DNA from: Lachnospiraceae bacterium
Lineage (GTDB): Bacteria > Bacillota > Clostridia > Lachnospirales > Lachnospiraceae
Length of the DNA: 48,654 nucleotides
Reading direction: 5' to 3'
Assembly: GCA_014804655.1 (NCBI GenBank)
Contig: JAAUZK010000018.1
Span: 107,628-156,281, forward strand
The notes under the pieces are model-generated. The model made no database searches. It saw only the letters and a program-made list of their open reading frames with translations, and had not been told where the DNA came from. Position 1 is the stretch's first letter. Every line of letters begins with the position of its first letter. Positions 33,343 through 42,605 of the stretch are shown here, piece after piece. The translations under genes and the position numbers were made by a program.

Positions 33343-33384
33343 AAAGGCCTCATGTTTGGGAACATTCCCTGCAGGAGGTCTTTT
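33343..33384 (+). terminator. Terminator of the purL unit
   Basis: AAAGGCCTC (33343-33351) pairs with GAGGTCTTT (33375-33383, one G-U) and is followed by TTTT. It lies ten bases after the purL stop codon. Confidence 0.65.
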
Positions 33385-33476
33385 CGGAGTAAAGTATAAA
33401 GCGTAGAGGCGGCACCAGGCGCGGAAATGCGGAATAAAGCGCAGGGCAGCGGCAAACGCAGAAGTGAGGGGCAAGT

Positions 33477-34832
33477 ATGGGAATAAAAGATCAAATACAG
33501 AAAAAGATGAATACAGAGGCAACGAAGGAGAGTGCGATCGGAGCGGAGCAGGCGACGGTGGACCAGACGATAACAGACCAATCGGCAGAGGTAAAGAGCG
33601 ATTCTATGCGGCAGGAGTATGCATTTGCAGCAGATGCGAAGCTGCGGGAATGTAAGTACTGCCGGGTCATGATACCGAAGAAGGCGAAGATATGTCCAAA
33701 CTGTAAAATGGTGCTTAAGAAACATACAGGGATTAAGGTTGCAGCTGTGGTTCTGGTGATTGCGGCGATAGGAGGCGGGCTGTCCGCCTATATGGGACTG
33801 TTGCCTGATCATGTAGTGCCGGCGTGGATGGCGAAGAACAAGCCGTCGGAGCCGGTCTTATCGGTGACTACGGTGGAGACACCGGAGACGGCAGCCGGTG
33901 CGCAGATCGTAGAGTCGGTGGACGTGGCGGTGGCTGCGGATCTTCCGAAACCGGATGCGGCAGAAGCAGAACTGGAAGAGAAGATAGCGCAGTCGGTAAA
34001 TGACATGACAGCTAAGAAGCCGGAAACAGAAACGGTGTTAACTGAGGAAAAAGACGAGTCGGGAACGGATAATGCCGTAGATGGGAATGAGAAGGCCGCC
34101 AAAGACGCTGGGATCGATTCAGATGAAGATGGGGAAAACAGCAAGATAGAAGTTGCCAGAAAGGAAACAGGGCGTAGCGGTGAAGAGTCAGAAGTTACTG
34201 ACAAGGCAACAGGGCGTAGCGGTGAAGAGTCAGAAGTTACTGACAAGGTAGCAGAGCGTGACGATGAAGAGTCGGAAGATACCGACAAGACGGCAGGACG
34301 GAACAGCGAAGAGCCAGAAACTATCGGTAAGACAGTAGCGCGTACCAGCGAAGAGACAGAAACTACCAGCAAGACAGCAACGCGTACCAGCGAAGAGACA
34401 AAGTCTGCCGGCAACACAGCAGATACAGAGGAAGACCGAGACGATCAGGACGATATGTTTCCGGAAGATATGGATGTAAACGAGGCCGCCTTCCGCGCAG
34501 ACTGCGTGTGGAGAGACTACAAGGAAATGCTCAGGAATGAAGATTATCTGGGTACGGCGGTTTGGCTGGAGGCGGAAGTAATCTGTCCGGTTGAGGGTGG
34601 ACTTTTTGATGAAAATATCTACTATTTGTGCATGACGGAAGAGAGTAACGGAATCGAGCGCTATTATATTATCAGGGATGACAGGACGGAGGAGCAGCTT
34701 CTTATTCTTGAGGGAGATGTGCTCACGATATACGGACATCTGTTCGGAAACTGTAAGCTCCCGGCAAGTCTCATTGAAACCCGTCCCACAGTACCGGCAA
34801 TCTCTATGCTGAGCTGTGATTTACAAGAGTAG
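33477..34832 (+). CDS. Zinc-ribbon membrane protein with an acidic tandem-repeat domain
   Basis: A 451-residue protein of unknown function. The N-terminal part carries a zinc ribbon (C59, C62, C73, C76: CKYCRVMIPKKAKICPNC) followed by one TM helix (about 87-107, VAAVVLVIAAIGGGLSAYMG). An Asp/Glu/Thr/Ser-rich disordered region then contains six 14-residue repeats (about 231-314, consensus TGRSGEESEVTDK). A folded C-terminal domain of about 110 residues starts near 340 (FRADCVWRDYKEMLRN, IYGHLFGNCKLPASL). The ribbon should be cytoplasmic and the rest outside, which suggests an envelope sensor or anchor (inference). The start has GTGAGGGG upstream. Confidence 0.75.
   Translation: MGIKDQIQKKMNTEATKESAIGAEQATVDQTITDQSAEVKSDSMRQEYAFAADAKLRECKYCRVMIPKKAKICPNCKMVLKKHTGIKVAAVVLVIAAIGGGLSAYMGLLPDHVVPAWMAKNKPSEPVLSVTTVETPETAAGAQIVESVDVAVAADLPKPDAAEAELEEKIAQSVNDMTAKKPETETVLTEEKDESGTDNAVDGNEKAAKDAGIDSDEDGENSKIEVARKETGRSGEESEVTDKATGRSGEESEVTDKVAERDDEESEDTDKTAGRNSEEPETIGKTVARTSEETETTSKTATRTSEETKSAGNTADTEEDRDDQDDMFPEDMDVNEAAFRADCVWRDYKEMLRNEDYLGTAVWLEAEVICPVEGGLFDENIYYLCMTEESNGIERYYIIRDDRTEEQLLILEGDVLTIYGHLFGNCKLPASLIETRPTVPAISMLSCDLQE
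34167..34418. repeat. Six tandem 42-bp coding repeats
   Basis: In-frame 42-bp units encode 14 residues each. Units 1 and 2 are nearly identical in DNA (ACAGGGCGTAGCGGTGAAGA...), so they duplicated recently. Units 3-6 have diverged. All keep an R-x-x-E-E core. Confidence 0.8.
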
Positions 34833-34837
34833 ATTAG

Positions 34838-34866
34838 TTGAACGGGGCAATCTCTTGTGCTATAAT
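34838..34866 (+). promoter_or_regulatory. Strong sigma-A promoter of carA
   Basis: TTGAAC (34838-34843), 17-bp spacer, perfect TATAAT (34861-34866). It starts six bases after the preceding stop codon. The leader is only about 45 bases, too short for a PyrR attenuator. Confidence 0.75.
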
Positions 34867-34914
34867 GAGTCGATTGTGCGAAAATTACATATAAAGAAGG
34901 AATCAGGTGACAGA

Positions 34915-36099
34915 ATGAAAGCATTCTTAATTTTGGAAGATGGAACTCTTTTTGAAGGGACACATATCGGTGCGCAGAAAGAAGTCATCAGCGAAATCGT
35001 ATTTAATACTTCTATGGCGGGATATCTGGAGGTGCTGACCGATCCGTCTTATGCGGGACAGGCGGTGTGTATGACCTATCCGCTGATCGGAAATTACGGT
35101 ATTTGCAGGGAAGATATGGAATCCCGCAGGGCGTGGCCGGACGGATTTATAGTCAGGGAGCTTTCACGTATTCCGAGCAATTTCAGATGTGATATGACGA
35201 TTCAGGAGTTTCTGGAGGAGAATGATGTGCCCGGCATCGCGGGAATCGATACGAGGGCGCTTGTGAAGCTCCTGCGTGAAAAAGGGACGATGAACGGCAT
35301 GATCACGACCAACGAGAATTATCAGTTAGATGAGATCCTTCCGAAATTGAAGGCTTACACCACCGGTAAAGTGGTGGATGTTGTGACCTGTAAAGAAAAA
35401 TATACGCTGACTGCCGCAAAACAGCTGTCAGACAACGGTCCGATTTCCGGCAGTTCGCAGTTTAGGAAAGAGGAATATGAGAGAGGAATCCGTGAAAAGA
35501 AACCGAGCATGGTGCGCGAGCTGAGCGGGCAGGGGTTGAAAGTTGCGCTGCTTGATCTGGGCGCAAAAGACAATATTGCCAAATCTCTCGCGGCAAGAGG
35601 GTGTGAGGTGACGGTCTATCCGGCAGATACTAAGGCGCAGGAGATCATTGACGCGAAGCCTGACGGCATTATGCTGAGCAACGGACCGGGCGATCCGAAG
35701 GAGTGCACGGATGTGATTGCCGAAATCAAAAAACTGTATGATACGGATATCCCGATCTTTGCGATCTGCCTTGGACACCAGCTGATGGCGCTTGCCACGG
35801 GCGCGGATACTTTTAAGATGAAGTATGGGCACAGAGGCGGCAATCATCCGGTGAAAGATTTAGCGAACGGAAGAGTTTATATTTCTTCCCAGAATCATGG
35901 ATATGTGGTGGATATGGACAAGCTGGACCCGAAGGTGGCTGTGCCCGCCTTTATCAATGTCAATGACGGAACCAACGAAGGACTGTCTTATACGGGTAAG
36001 AATATCTTCACGGTGCAGTTTCATCCGGAGGCCTGCCCCGGTCCGCAGGATTCAGGGGATTTGTTTGAACGGTTTATCACCATGATGAAAAGAACATGA
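34915..36099 (+). CDS. carA: Carbamoyl-phosphate synthase small subunit
   Basis: A 394-residue glutaminase subunit that supplies ammonia to CarB for carbamoyl phosphate, a precursor of pyrimidines and arginine. The N-terminal domain starts MKAFLILEDGTLFEG and contains FNTSMAGYLEVLTDPSYAGQ. The class-I amidotransferase domain has LSNGPGDP, nucleophile C285 in FAICLGHQ and H370/E372 in QFHPEA. I chose the ATG at 34915 because it matches the family start and has AGGTGA upstream; the open frame extends further but overlaps the promoter. It is slightly longer than usual owing to a charged insert near residue 180-205. A hairpin containing its stop codon separates it from carB. Confidence 0.95.
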   Translation: MKAFLILEDGTLFEGTHIGAQKEVISEIVFNTSMAGYLEVLTDPSYAGQAVCMTYPLIGNYGICREDMESRRAWPDGFIVRELSRIPSNFRCDMTIQEFLEENDVPGIAGIDTRALVKLLREKGTMNGMITTNENYQLDEILPKLKAYTTGKVVDVVTCKEKYTLTAAKQLSDNGPISGSSQFRKEEYERGIREKKPSMVRELSGQGLKVALLDLGAKDNIAKSLAARGCEVTVYPADTKAQEIIDAKPDGIMLSNGPGDPKECTDVIAEIKKLYDTDIPIFAICLGHQLMALATGADTFKMKYGHRGGNHPVKDLANGRVYISSQNHGYVVDMDKLDPKVAVPAFINVNDGTNEGLSYTGKNIFTVQFHPEACPGPQDSGDLFERFITMMKRT

Positions 36100-36151
36100 A
36101 GTTATACTAAGACTGCAAAATACGCAGTCTAAGTATAACTAAGTCATGTTC
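36092..36151. repeat. Hairpin between carA and carB with AAAATAC loop (family member B)
   Basis: GAACATGA/TCATGTTC (36092-36099 with 36144-36151), AGTTATACT/AGTATAACT and AGACTGC/GCAGTCT form a 24-bp stem with one A-A mismatch and a 3-base bulge. The loop is AAAATAC. It shares ATACTAAGA and the loop with the hairpin at 10135-10191 while the next four stem pairs differ on both sides. The carA stop codon lies in the left arm. Confidence 0.8.
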
Positions 36152-36226
36152 GGAAGAATGCCGCTGGCGCGAACATTCTTTCCGGCGTTAGGTTGAGAGA
36201 TAGAAGTAAGATAATGGAGGTATAAG

Positions 36227-39200
36227 ATGCCTAAGAATCCAAATGTTAAGAGAGTACTGGTGATCGGGTCGGGACCGATCGTGATCGGGCAGGCGGCGGA
36301 GTTTGACTATGCGGGGACGCAGGCTTGTCGTTCGCTAAAAGAAGAGGGAATGGAAGTCATCCTGGTGAATTCCAATCCGGCTACGATCATGACCGATGGC
36401 GACATCGCAGATAAAGTATATATTGAGCCGCTTACGGCCAAAGTGCTGGAGCAGATCATTATCAAAGAAAAACCTGACAGTCTGCTGCCGAACATGGGCG
36501 GACAGGCGGGCTTAAATCTCGGCATGGAGCTGGATGAGTCCGGTTTTCTGGCGGCTCACGGCGTTGCCCTGCTGGGCACCACCGCGAAGACGATCAAGAA
36601 GGCGGAGGATCGTCTGGAATTTAAGGAAACCATGGAGAAGATCGGGGAGCCATGTGCCCCTTCTCTTGTGGTGGAAAATATCGAGGACGGCGTTACTTTT
36701 GCCAATAAGATCGGTTATCCGGTCGTGCTCCGTCCCGCTTATACGCTGGGCGGTTCCGGCGGCGGTATTGCTCATGATCAGGTAGAGCTGGAAGAGATTC
36801 TGGCAAACGGTCTGCGGCTTTCCCGTGTGGGACAGGTTTTAGTGGAGCGCTGTATCGCGGGCTGGAAAGAGATTGAGTATGAGGTTATGCGGGACAGTGC
36901 AGGTAACTGCATCACCGTATGTAATATGGAAAATATCGATCCGGTGGGTGTGCATACGGGTGACAGCATTGTCGTGGCGCCTTCCCAGACTTTGAGTGAT
37001 AAGGAATACCAGATGCTCAGAAGCTCGGCGCTTAATATCATCAACGAGTTGGGAATCACAGGCGGATGTAACGTGCAGTTTGCGCTGCACCCTACCAGTT
37101 TTGAATACTGTGTGATCGAGGTGAATCCCCGTGTGAGCCGTTCCTCCGCACTTGCAAGTAAGGCGACAGGATATCCGATCGCCAAGGTAGCGGCTAAGAT
37201 CGCCCTCGGCTATACGCTGGATGAGATCAAAAATGCCATCACGGGTAAGACTTATGCGAGTTTTGAGCCGACGCTTGATTACTGTGTTGTCAAGATTCCG
37301 AGACTTCCTTTTGATAAATTTATTACGGCAAAACGTACATTGACGACGCAGATGAAGGCCACCGGCGAGGTTATGAGTATCGGTAATAACTTTGAGGGAG
37401 CGTTGATGAAGGCAATCCGCTCACTGGAACAGCATGTGGACTGTCTGCGCAGTTATGACTTCTCGGAGCTTTCCGCGGAGGAGCTGAAAGACCGGATGAA
37501 GGTGGTGGATGACCAGAGAATCTATATCATTGCTGAAGCGATCCGCAAGGGTGTGGATTATGATACGATCCATGAAATTACCATGGTAGATCACTGGTTT
37601 ATCGACAAGATTGCTATATTGACGGAGATGGAGGCGGCGCTGGAAAATGGTCCCCTGACGGTGGAGCTTTTGAAAGAAGCTAAGAGAATCGAGTTTCCCG
37701 ATAACGTGATCGCCAGACTGACCGGGAAGACAGAAGAAGAAATCAAGAAAATGCGCTATGACAACGGAATTGTTGCGGCGTTTAAGATGGTAGATACCTG
37801 TGCGGCGGAGTTTGCGGCGAGCACTCCTTACTATTATTCTGTGTTCGGTTCCGAGACGGAAGTGGTGGAGACCCATCCGAAGAAAAAAGTGCTGGTTTTG
37901 GGTTCCGGACCCATTCGTATCGGACAGGGGATCGAGTTCGATTACTGTTCCGTTCACGCCACATGGGCTTTTGCCAAAGAAGGCTATGAGACGATTATTA
38001 TCAACAATAATCCGGAGACTGTCAGCACAGATTTTGATATTGCGGACAAACTCTATTTCGAGCCGCTGACACCGGAAGATGTGGAGAACATCGTTAATGT
38101 GGAGAAGCCTGACGGCGCGGTGGTGCAGTTCGGTGGACAGACGGCGATCAAACTGACTGAGAGTCTGATGAAAATGGGGGTACCGATCCTCGGCACGAAG
38201 GCGGAAGACGTAGACGCGGCGGAGGACAGGGAGCTTTTTGACAAGATTCTGGAAGAAACGCAGATTCCGAGAGCTGCGGGCGGTACAGTGTATACCGCCG
38301 AGGAAGCTAAGGCAGTTGCCAACAGATTAGGTTATCCCGTACTCGTGCGACCCTCCTATGTGTTGGGTGGTCAGGGGATGCAAATCGCATTGTCTGATCA
38401 GGAAATCGAAGAATTTATGGCGGTGATCAACCGTTATGAGCAGGATCATCCGATTCTGGTAGATAAATATTTGCAGGGTAAAGAGCTGGAAGTAGATGCG
38501 GTGTGTGACGGAACGGACATTCTGATTCCGGGTATCATGGAGCACATCGAGCGGACCGGTGTTCATTCCGGTGACAGCATTTCCGTCTATCCGGCGCCTA
38601 CGGTCAGCGAGCAGGTGAAAGAGACGATTGCAGAGTATTCCAGAAGACTGGCGAAGGCACTTCATGTAATCGGGCTTATCAATATCCAGTTTATTGCCAT
38701 GGGCGATGAGGTGTATGTGATCGAGGTCAATCCCAGATCATCTCGTACCGTACCTTATATCAGTAAAGTGACGGGCATTCCCATCGTCGATCTGGCTACG
38801 GAGGTAATCATCGGTAAGAAAATACGAGATTTAGGCTATGAGCCGGGATTGCAGCCGGCTGCGGATTATTTTGCCATCAAGATGCCGGTATTCTCCTTTG
38901 AAAAGATTCGCGGTGCGGAGATCAGCTTAGGGCCGGAGATGAAGTCCACGGGAGAATGTCTCGGTATCGCAAAGACTTTCAATGAGGCGCTCTACAAGGC
39001 GTTTCTGGGCGCGGGCATCAATCTGCCCAAGCATAAACAGATGATCATTACCGTTAAGGATGCTGATAAAGGTGAGGCAATTGAAGTAGCCCGCCGTTTT
39101 GAGAAGCTGGGTTATATCATCTACGCTACGAGGAGTACTGCCGCTGCGCTGAATGAAGCGGGCGTGAAAGCGAGAAAAGTCAATAAGATTCACCAAGAAT

Positions 39201-39439
39201 CCCCTACCGTTATGGATCTGATCTTAGGTCATAAGATCGATCTTGTAATTGACACACCGACTCAGGGACGGGATAAGAGCAGAGATGGTTTCCTGATCCG
39301 GAGAACCGCCATCGAGACAGGCGTCAACTGTATCACGGCGATGGATACCGCCGCGGCGCTTGTGTCCAGTCTTGAGAATGCGGCGTCACAGGGAGAATTG
39401 GGTCTTGTGGATATCGCAGGGATTGCGAAGCGGGGATGA
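36227..39439 (+). CDS. carB: Carbamoyl-phosphate synthase large subunit
   Basis: A 1070-residue enzyme of standard length that makes carbamoyl phosphate from bicarbonate, ammonia and two ATP. It has two homologous ATP-grasp halves: the first starts MPKNPNVKRVLVIGSGPIVI, the second near residue 550 at KKKVLVLGSGPIRIGQGIEF. Each half carries the VIEVNPR(V/S)SRS/T motif. The C-terminal MGS-like allosteric domain (about 935-1070) includes ITVKDADKGEAIEVARRFE. AATGGAGG supports the start. Its stop codon overlaps the next gene's start (ATGA), an odd link to a lipoprotein. Confidence 0.97.
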   Translation: MPKNPNVKRVLVIGSGPIVIGQAAEFDYAGTQACRSLKEEGMEVILVNSNPATIMTDGDIADKVYIEPLTAKVLEQIIIKEKPDSLLPNMGGQAGLNLGMELDESGFLAAHGVALLGTTAKTIKKAEDRLEFKETMEKIGEPCAPSLVVENIEDGVTFANKIGYPVVLRPAYTLGGSGGGIAHDQVELEEILANGLRLSRVGQVLVERCIAGWKEIEYEVMRDSAGNCITVCNMENIDPVGVHTGDSIVVAPSQTLSDKEYQMLRSSALNIINELGITGGCNVQFALHPTSFEYCVIEVNPRVSRSSALASKATGYPIAKVAAKIALGYTLDEIKNAITGKTYASFEPTLDYCVVKIPRLPFDKFITAKRTLTTQMKATGEVMSIGNNFEGALMKAIRSLEQHVDCLRSYDFSELSAEELKDRMKVVDDQRIYIIAEAIRKGVDYDTIHEITMVDHWFIDKIAILTEMEAALENGPLTVELLKEAKRIEFPDNVIARLTGKTEEEIKKMRYDNGIVAAFKMVDTCAAEFAASTPYYYSVFGSETEVVETHPKKKVLVLGSGPIRIGQGIEFDYCSVHATWAFAKEGYETIIINNNPETVSTDFDIADKLYFEPLTPEDVENIVNVEKPDGAVVQFGGQTAIKLTESLMKMGVPILGTKAEDVDAAEDRELFDKILEETQIPRAAGGTVYTAEEAKAVANRLGYPVLVRPSYVLGGQGMQIALSDQEIEEFMAVINRYEQDHPILVDKYLQGKELEVDAVCDGTDILIPGIMEHIERTGVHSGDSISVYPAPTVSEQVKETIAEYSRRLAKALHVIGLINIQFIAMGDEVYVIEVNPRSSRTVPYISKVTGIPIVDLATEVIIGKKIRDLGYEPGLQPAADYFAIKMPVFSFEKIRGAEISLGPEMKSTGECLGIAKTFNEALYKAFLGAGINLPKHKQMIITVKDADKGEAIEVARRFEKLGYIIYATRSTAAALNEAGVKARKVNKIHQESPTVMDLILGHKIDLVIDTPTQGRDKSRDGFLIRRTAIETGVNCITAMDTAAALVSSLENAASQGELGLVDIAGIAKRG

Positions 39440-41979
39440 AAAGAGAGAGCTTTTTTCATAAGATAATAAAGACAGCATTGGTGTTTGGAATAGCGCTATT
39501 AGCAGTCACCTGTGGTGTGGGCGGTATCAGGCAGAAACCTTCGACGAAAGAAAGCGTGAATATAGCAGAAGAGTCCGAAAAGGAAGGGAAAGCGATTTCT
39601 AATGACGGTCCTGGGACAGAAAGTGCCGGAGAAGAGGAGACAGCACAGCCTATAAATATTTCAGATGCTGAAACAGAATCTGCGGTGCTGATACAGGATG
39701 AGCAGGAGATCGAGCTTCAGGGAAATGTTCTGACTTACGGCGGTCTTACTGTGGAGCTTCCGGAGGGCATTGAAGCCCGAGTGATCGACACAATAGACAA
39801 CGGCAATATTTTTTGCACGGGAAACTTTTTGTCAAAAGAGAATAAAGGACGGGTTATGGATCTGTGCGGGGCGCAGGAGGTGTATGCGGACCGGGTATGG
39901 GGCGACGAGATTGCGGTATACCTCGATCTGCCATCCAGAGTCTGTCTGCTGCACTATACGGCGGTATACGACAGTGAGACGGCGCTTCTTTGCGTCCTTT
40001 TTGATTTGCTGCCGGAGGCGGTGGGGAGACGTATGTATGCGAATCAGGCGAAGAAAGAGTATGCCTATTGTCTGCGGCAGGACGGGTATCTGTATTTATT
40101 TTTGGTAAAAGACGAAGAGGTTTGTCTGGTGCAGGAGATTGCGGAGGAAGAAAAATACAGTTTTGGTGCGCTTTTGACAGACGGAGCGGTGCGGTGGAAG
40201 GAAAACGGCGACAGCGTCAGATTTTGGACAAATCCAGACACGTTTTCTTATCGGAAAATCGTGCCGGAGGAGGGAATTTCTCTATTTTATGTCTGTGATA
40301 GACAGGGAGACAGTGCAGAACTACGGTTGTACAGGGAGGGGAACTATGAGACGCCTTGCCAAGTGATTCATGGGTATATGAAGGGAGAAGACAATATTCA
40401 TATTGAAGATGTGAATTTTGATGGCTGTATTGATTTGATAGGAAGCAGTGACACAGAGAACAGCAAGGTTTATCTCTGGAACCGGCAGACGAAAGCCTAT
40501 GAGCAGGCGCAAGCTGAGATTCCCTTATATTATCTGTATCATAGGCGTTTCCCTGAGACGGAGTCTGTTTGGGGCGTCACGACCTATGCAGTGCCCCAAA
40601 ACTGGGGACCGACAAGTGCGGCGGAGGCCATCTGGCAGTGGGAGGGAAGCACTCTGGTCAAGAAAAGGGAGTGTGTCGTATCCATAGTGGAGGATGGCCG
40701 CAGAGTATGGGCCTATGAGGGTACGCCGGATCGTCTTATTTTTGATGAAACTTTTTCTTTGGAAGAATGGGAACAGGAACAACAGGGCAGAGTGAGTCTC
40801 CTGTATGAGCAGTTCTATGACAGTATGGTGCCGGAGGAGGTCTATGCCATTGAACACAGGATGGAGGGAGAACGGAAGATCATCCCGCAGGAACTTTTGG
40901 ATGAGATCGGCAGTGTGATGGCGGCGGGAAAGGATCCCGCCATCTTAAGTGAAGTGTGGGGAGGAGAGGAATCCGCGGTTTTGAGCGGCGAGTCGGGAAC
41001 ATATTCTTCGTATCTGAGTAGTGCGACAGTCGGAAGAGAGCTGACAAAGGATGAGACACTTGCACTTGCCGAAAGGGATATGGCCATCCGGCAGCAAGTG
41101 CAGGATGCCGCTAGGTTTAACTATAGGTATACGCTGGTGGAGGCGGATTGCGATAATGATGGAACGGATGATCTTGTCGGGGAGTTGTACGGGCACTTTA
41201 TCGGCGGTACGTCCGGCAATGCGGACTATGTTTTTTGGAAAGGACAACCGGACGGAACTTATGTGAAGACGGATGATTTTGGTGAGGTGGAGGAAAATTT
41301 TGGCGTCATAGCCTATGAGGGAAAGAATTATCTGTGTCGTGCCACTTTTGACTATGGCAGGATGATCAATAACGGTTATGCGCTGGACTGTTATGAGGAT
41401 GGGAAGAGAGTGGAAGAAACGGTCATTCATGTGGTTCCGGAAAGGTACGAAATCCGGCAGATATCGGCTGAGACCGGCTATGCGGATTCGGTGGTGCGCA
41501 TGACGGAAGAATGTACCACGATAAAGGAACAGCTTGATGAGGGCTGGATGATAGAAGGGGAAGCAGAGCAGACGACAGAACAGACGCGGGGACAGAAGTC
41601 GGCTTATGAACTTACGTATTATCATTGCGATCTGGACAATGACGGGCAGGAGGAAACATACAGCAAATGGTATCGGCATCTGGCGAATTATAATGGATTG
41701 GATTATCTGGATTTTTCAATGGTAGGGTCTGATAATGAAAAAGAGAACAGGGGTATTGCAATGCTTGTGGAAGAAATAGAAAGCAATGCAGACACGCCTG
41801 TGGCTCTGTGGGTGGAGGTGCATGAGAGTAAGAATATCGTCAATGTACTCTATATGACGGGATTGGCTGATTACAGGATCACAGGGTATCTGGTGGGGGA
41901 GACGGATTACAGAGAGGTGTATGAAATTGCGGTTGATGCTGCCTATAAAGTGGAGCAGGAGAGGCGGGCTGTGTTTTGA
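39436..41979 (+). CDS. Uncharacterised lipoprotein with calcium-loop motifs
   Basis: An 847-residue probable lipoprotein of unknown function. The signal sequence ends in a lipobox-like LAVTC (Cys 26), followed by an acidic linker to about residue 75. Three D-x-[ND]-x-D-G loops resemble the calcium loops of EF-hand, dockerin and FG-GAP proteins: DVNFDGCID (about 325), DCDNDGTDD (about 570) and DLDNDGQEE (about 731). The rest is beta-rich, with many acidic and aromatic residues. The ATG lies in an ATGA overlap with carB and the end overlaps a DUF4304 gene by 4 bp. A surface, calcium-dependent binding role is only a guess. Confidence 0.75.
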   Translation: MKRESFFHKIIKTALVFGIALLAVTCGVGGIRQKPSTKESVNIAEESEKEGKAISNDGPGTESAGEEETAQPINISDAETESAVLIQDEQEIELQGNVLTYGGLTVELPEGIEARVIDTIDNGNIFCTGNFLSKENKGRVMDLCGAQEVYADRVWGDEIAVYLDLPSRVCLLHYTAVYDSETALLCVLFDLLPEAVGRRMYANQAKKEYAYCLRQDGYLYLFLVKDEEVCLVQEIAEEEKYSFGALLTDGAVRWKENGDSVRFWTNPDTFSYRKIVPEEGISLFYVCDRQGDSAELRLYREGNYETPCQVIHGYMKGEDNIHIEDVNFDGCIDLIGSSDTENSKVYLWNRQTKAYEQAQAEIPLYYLYHRRFPETESVWGVTTYAVPQNWGPTSAAEAIWQWEGSTLVKKRECVVSIVEDGRRVWAYEGTPDRLIFDETFSLEEWEQEQQGRVSLLYEQFYDSMVPEEVYAIEHRMEGERKIIPQELLDEIGSVMAAGKDPAILSEVWGGEESAVLSGESGTYSSYLSSATVGRELTKDETLALAERDMAIRQQVQDAARFNYRYTLVEADCDNDGTDDLVGELYGHFIGGTSGNADYVFWKGQPDGTYVKTDDFGEVEENFGVIAYEGKNYLCRATFDYGRMINNGYALDCYEDGKRVEETVIHVVPERYEIRQISAETGYADSVVRMTEECTTIKEQLDEGWMIEGEAEQTTEQTRGQKSAYELTYYHCDLDNDGQEETYSKWYRHLANYNGLDYLDFSMVGSDNEKENRGIAMLVEEIESNADTPVALWVEVHESKNIVNVLYMTGLADYRITGYLVGETDYREVYEIAVDAAYKVEQERRAVF

Positions 41980-42605
41980 TAGATTTATTCAGAAAAGAGA
42001 AATTTACTTTTATCGGAAACAGGGAGACTCTTCGTTCAGATGAGGAAATGGCGCTGATTGATAAAAAAGAAGCGGACAGCGCTTTTAAGAAGTGTAAGAA
42101 AGAGATTATGGATGAGCTGTTATTGCATAACGGCTTTCGCAAGTGGAAAACCAATGCGTATGTCAGGTTGAACGGAATCGGTTTGTTAGAATATATAGAT
42201 TTGCAAAAGGAACAATACAATTCCAAAACATTCTGTGTTAATTTTGCCGTTATGCCTTTGTATTGCGGAGAAACTTTTATGTGTCTTGGTCTGGGAGACA
42301 GACTGGGATCATACATAAGCGGTAGCAGGGATATTTGGTGGGATTATTGCAGTGAGGCCGTGGCGGAACAAAGCTTTCAAAATGTGGCCGAGGCAATTAT
42401 GCAATTTATCTTTCCTTGGTTTCAGGAATTGTCCTCGGAAGAAGAATACAGAAAAAGGCTGATCAAAGACAAGTCGAAAAAATTTATCGGATATCCTGCC
42501 GAGAAGTGGCTTGCGGCATTGCAGAACGAAAATAAAGAGCAGCTGATACAAAATGGCATAGAGCAACTTAAACTACCTAAAAAAATAATGGATAGAAAGA
42601 TATGA
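41976..42605 (+). CDS. DUF4304 family protein
   Basis: A 209-residue soluble protein. FRKWKTNAYVRLNGIGLLEY, QKEQYNSKTFCVNFAVMPLY and WWDY resemble the DUF4304 family, often found near toxin-immunity or mobile genes; function unknown. The TTG at 41976 is taken as start because it makes a TTGA overlap with the previous stop and AGGAGAGG lies 11 bases upstream. The next in-frame ATG would remove about 24 residues. Its base composition is visibly more AT-rich than carB. It overlaps queH by 4 bp. Confidence 0.7.
   Translation: MIDLFRKEKFTFIGNRETLRSDEEMALIDKKEADSAFKKCKKEIMDELLLHNGFRKWKTNAYVRLNGIGLLEYIDLQKEQYNSKTFCVNFAVMPLYCGETFMCLGLGDRLGSYISGSRDIWWDYCSEAVAEQSFQNVAEAIMQFIFPWFQELSSEEEYRKRLIKDKSKKFIGYPAEKWLAALQNENKEQLIQNGIEQLKLPKKIMDRKI

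Noticed and set aside
34867..34914. PyrR-type attenuator before carA
   Set aside because: The leader is about 45 bases and shows no terminator or anti-terminator pair.
40945..41679. 244-residue open frame on the minus strand
   Set aside because: It lies wholly opposite the lipoprotein gene, lacks a convincing ribosome binding site and has the composition of an antisense shadow.
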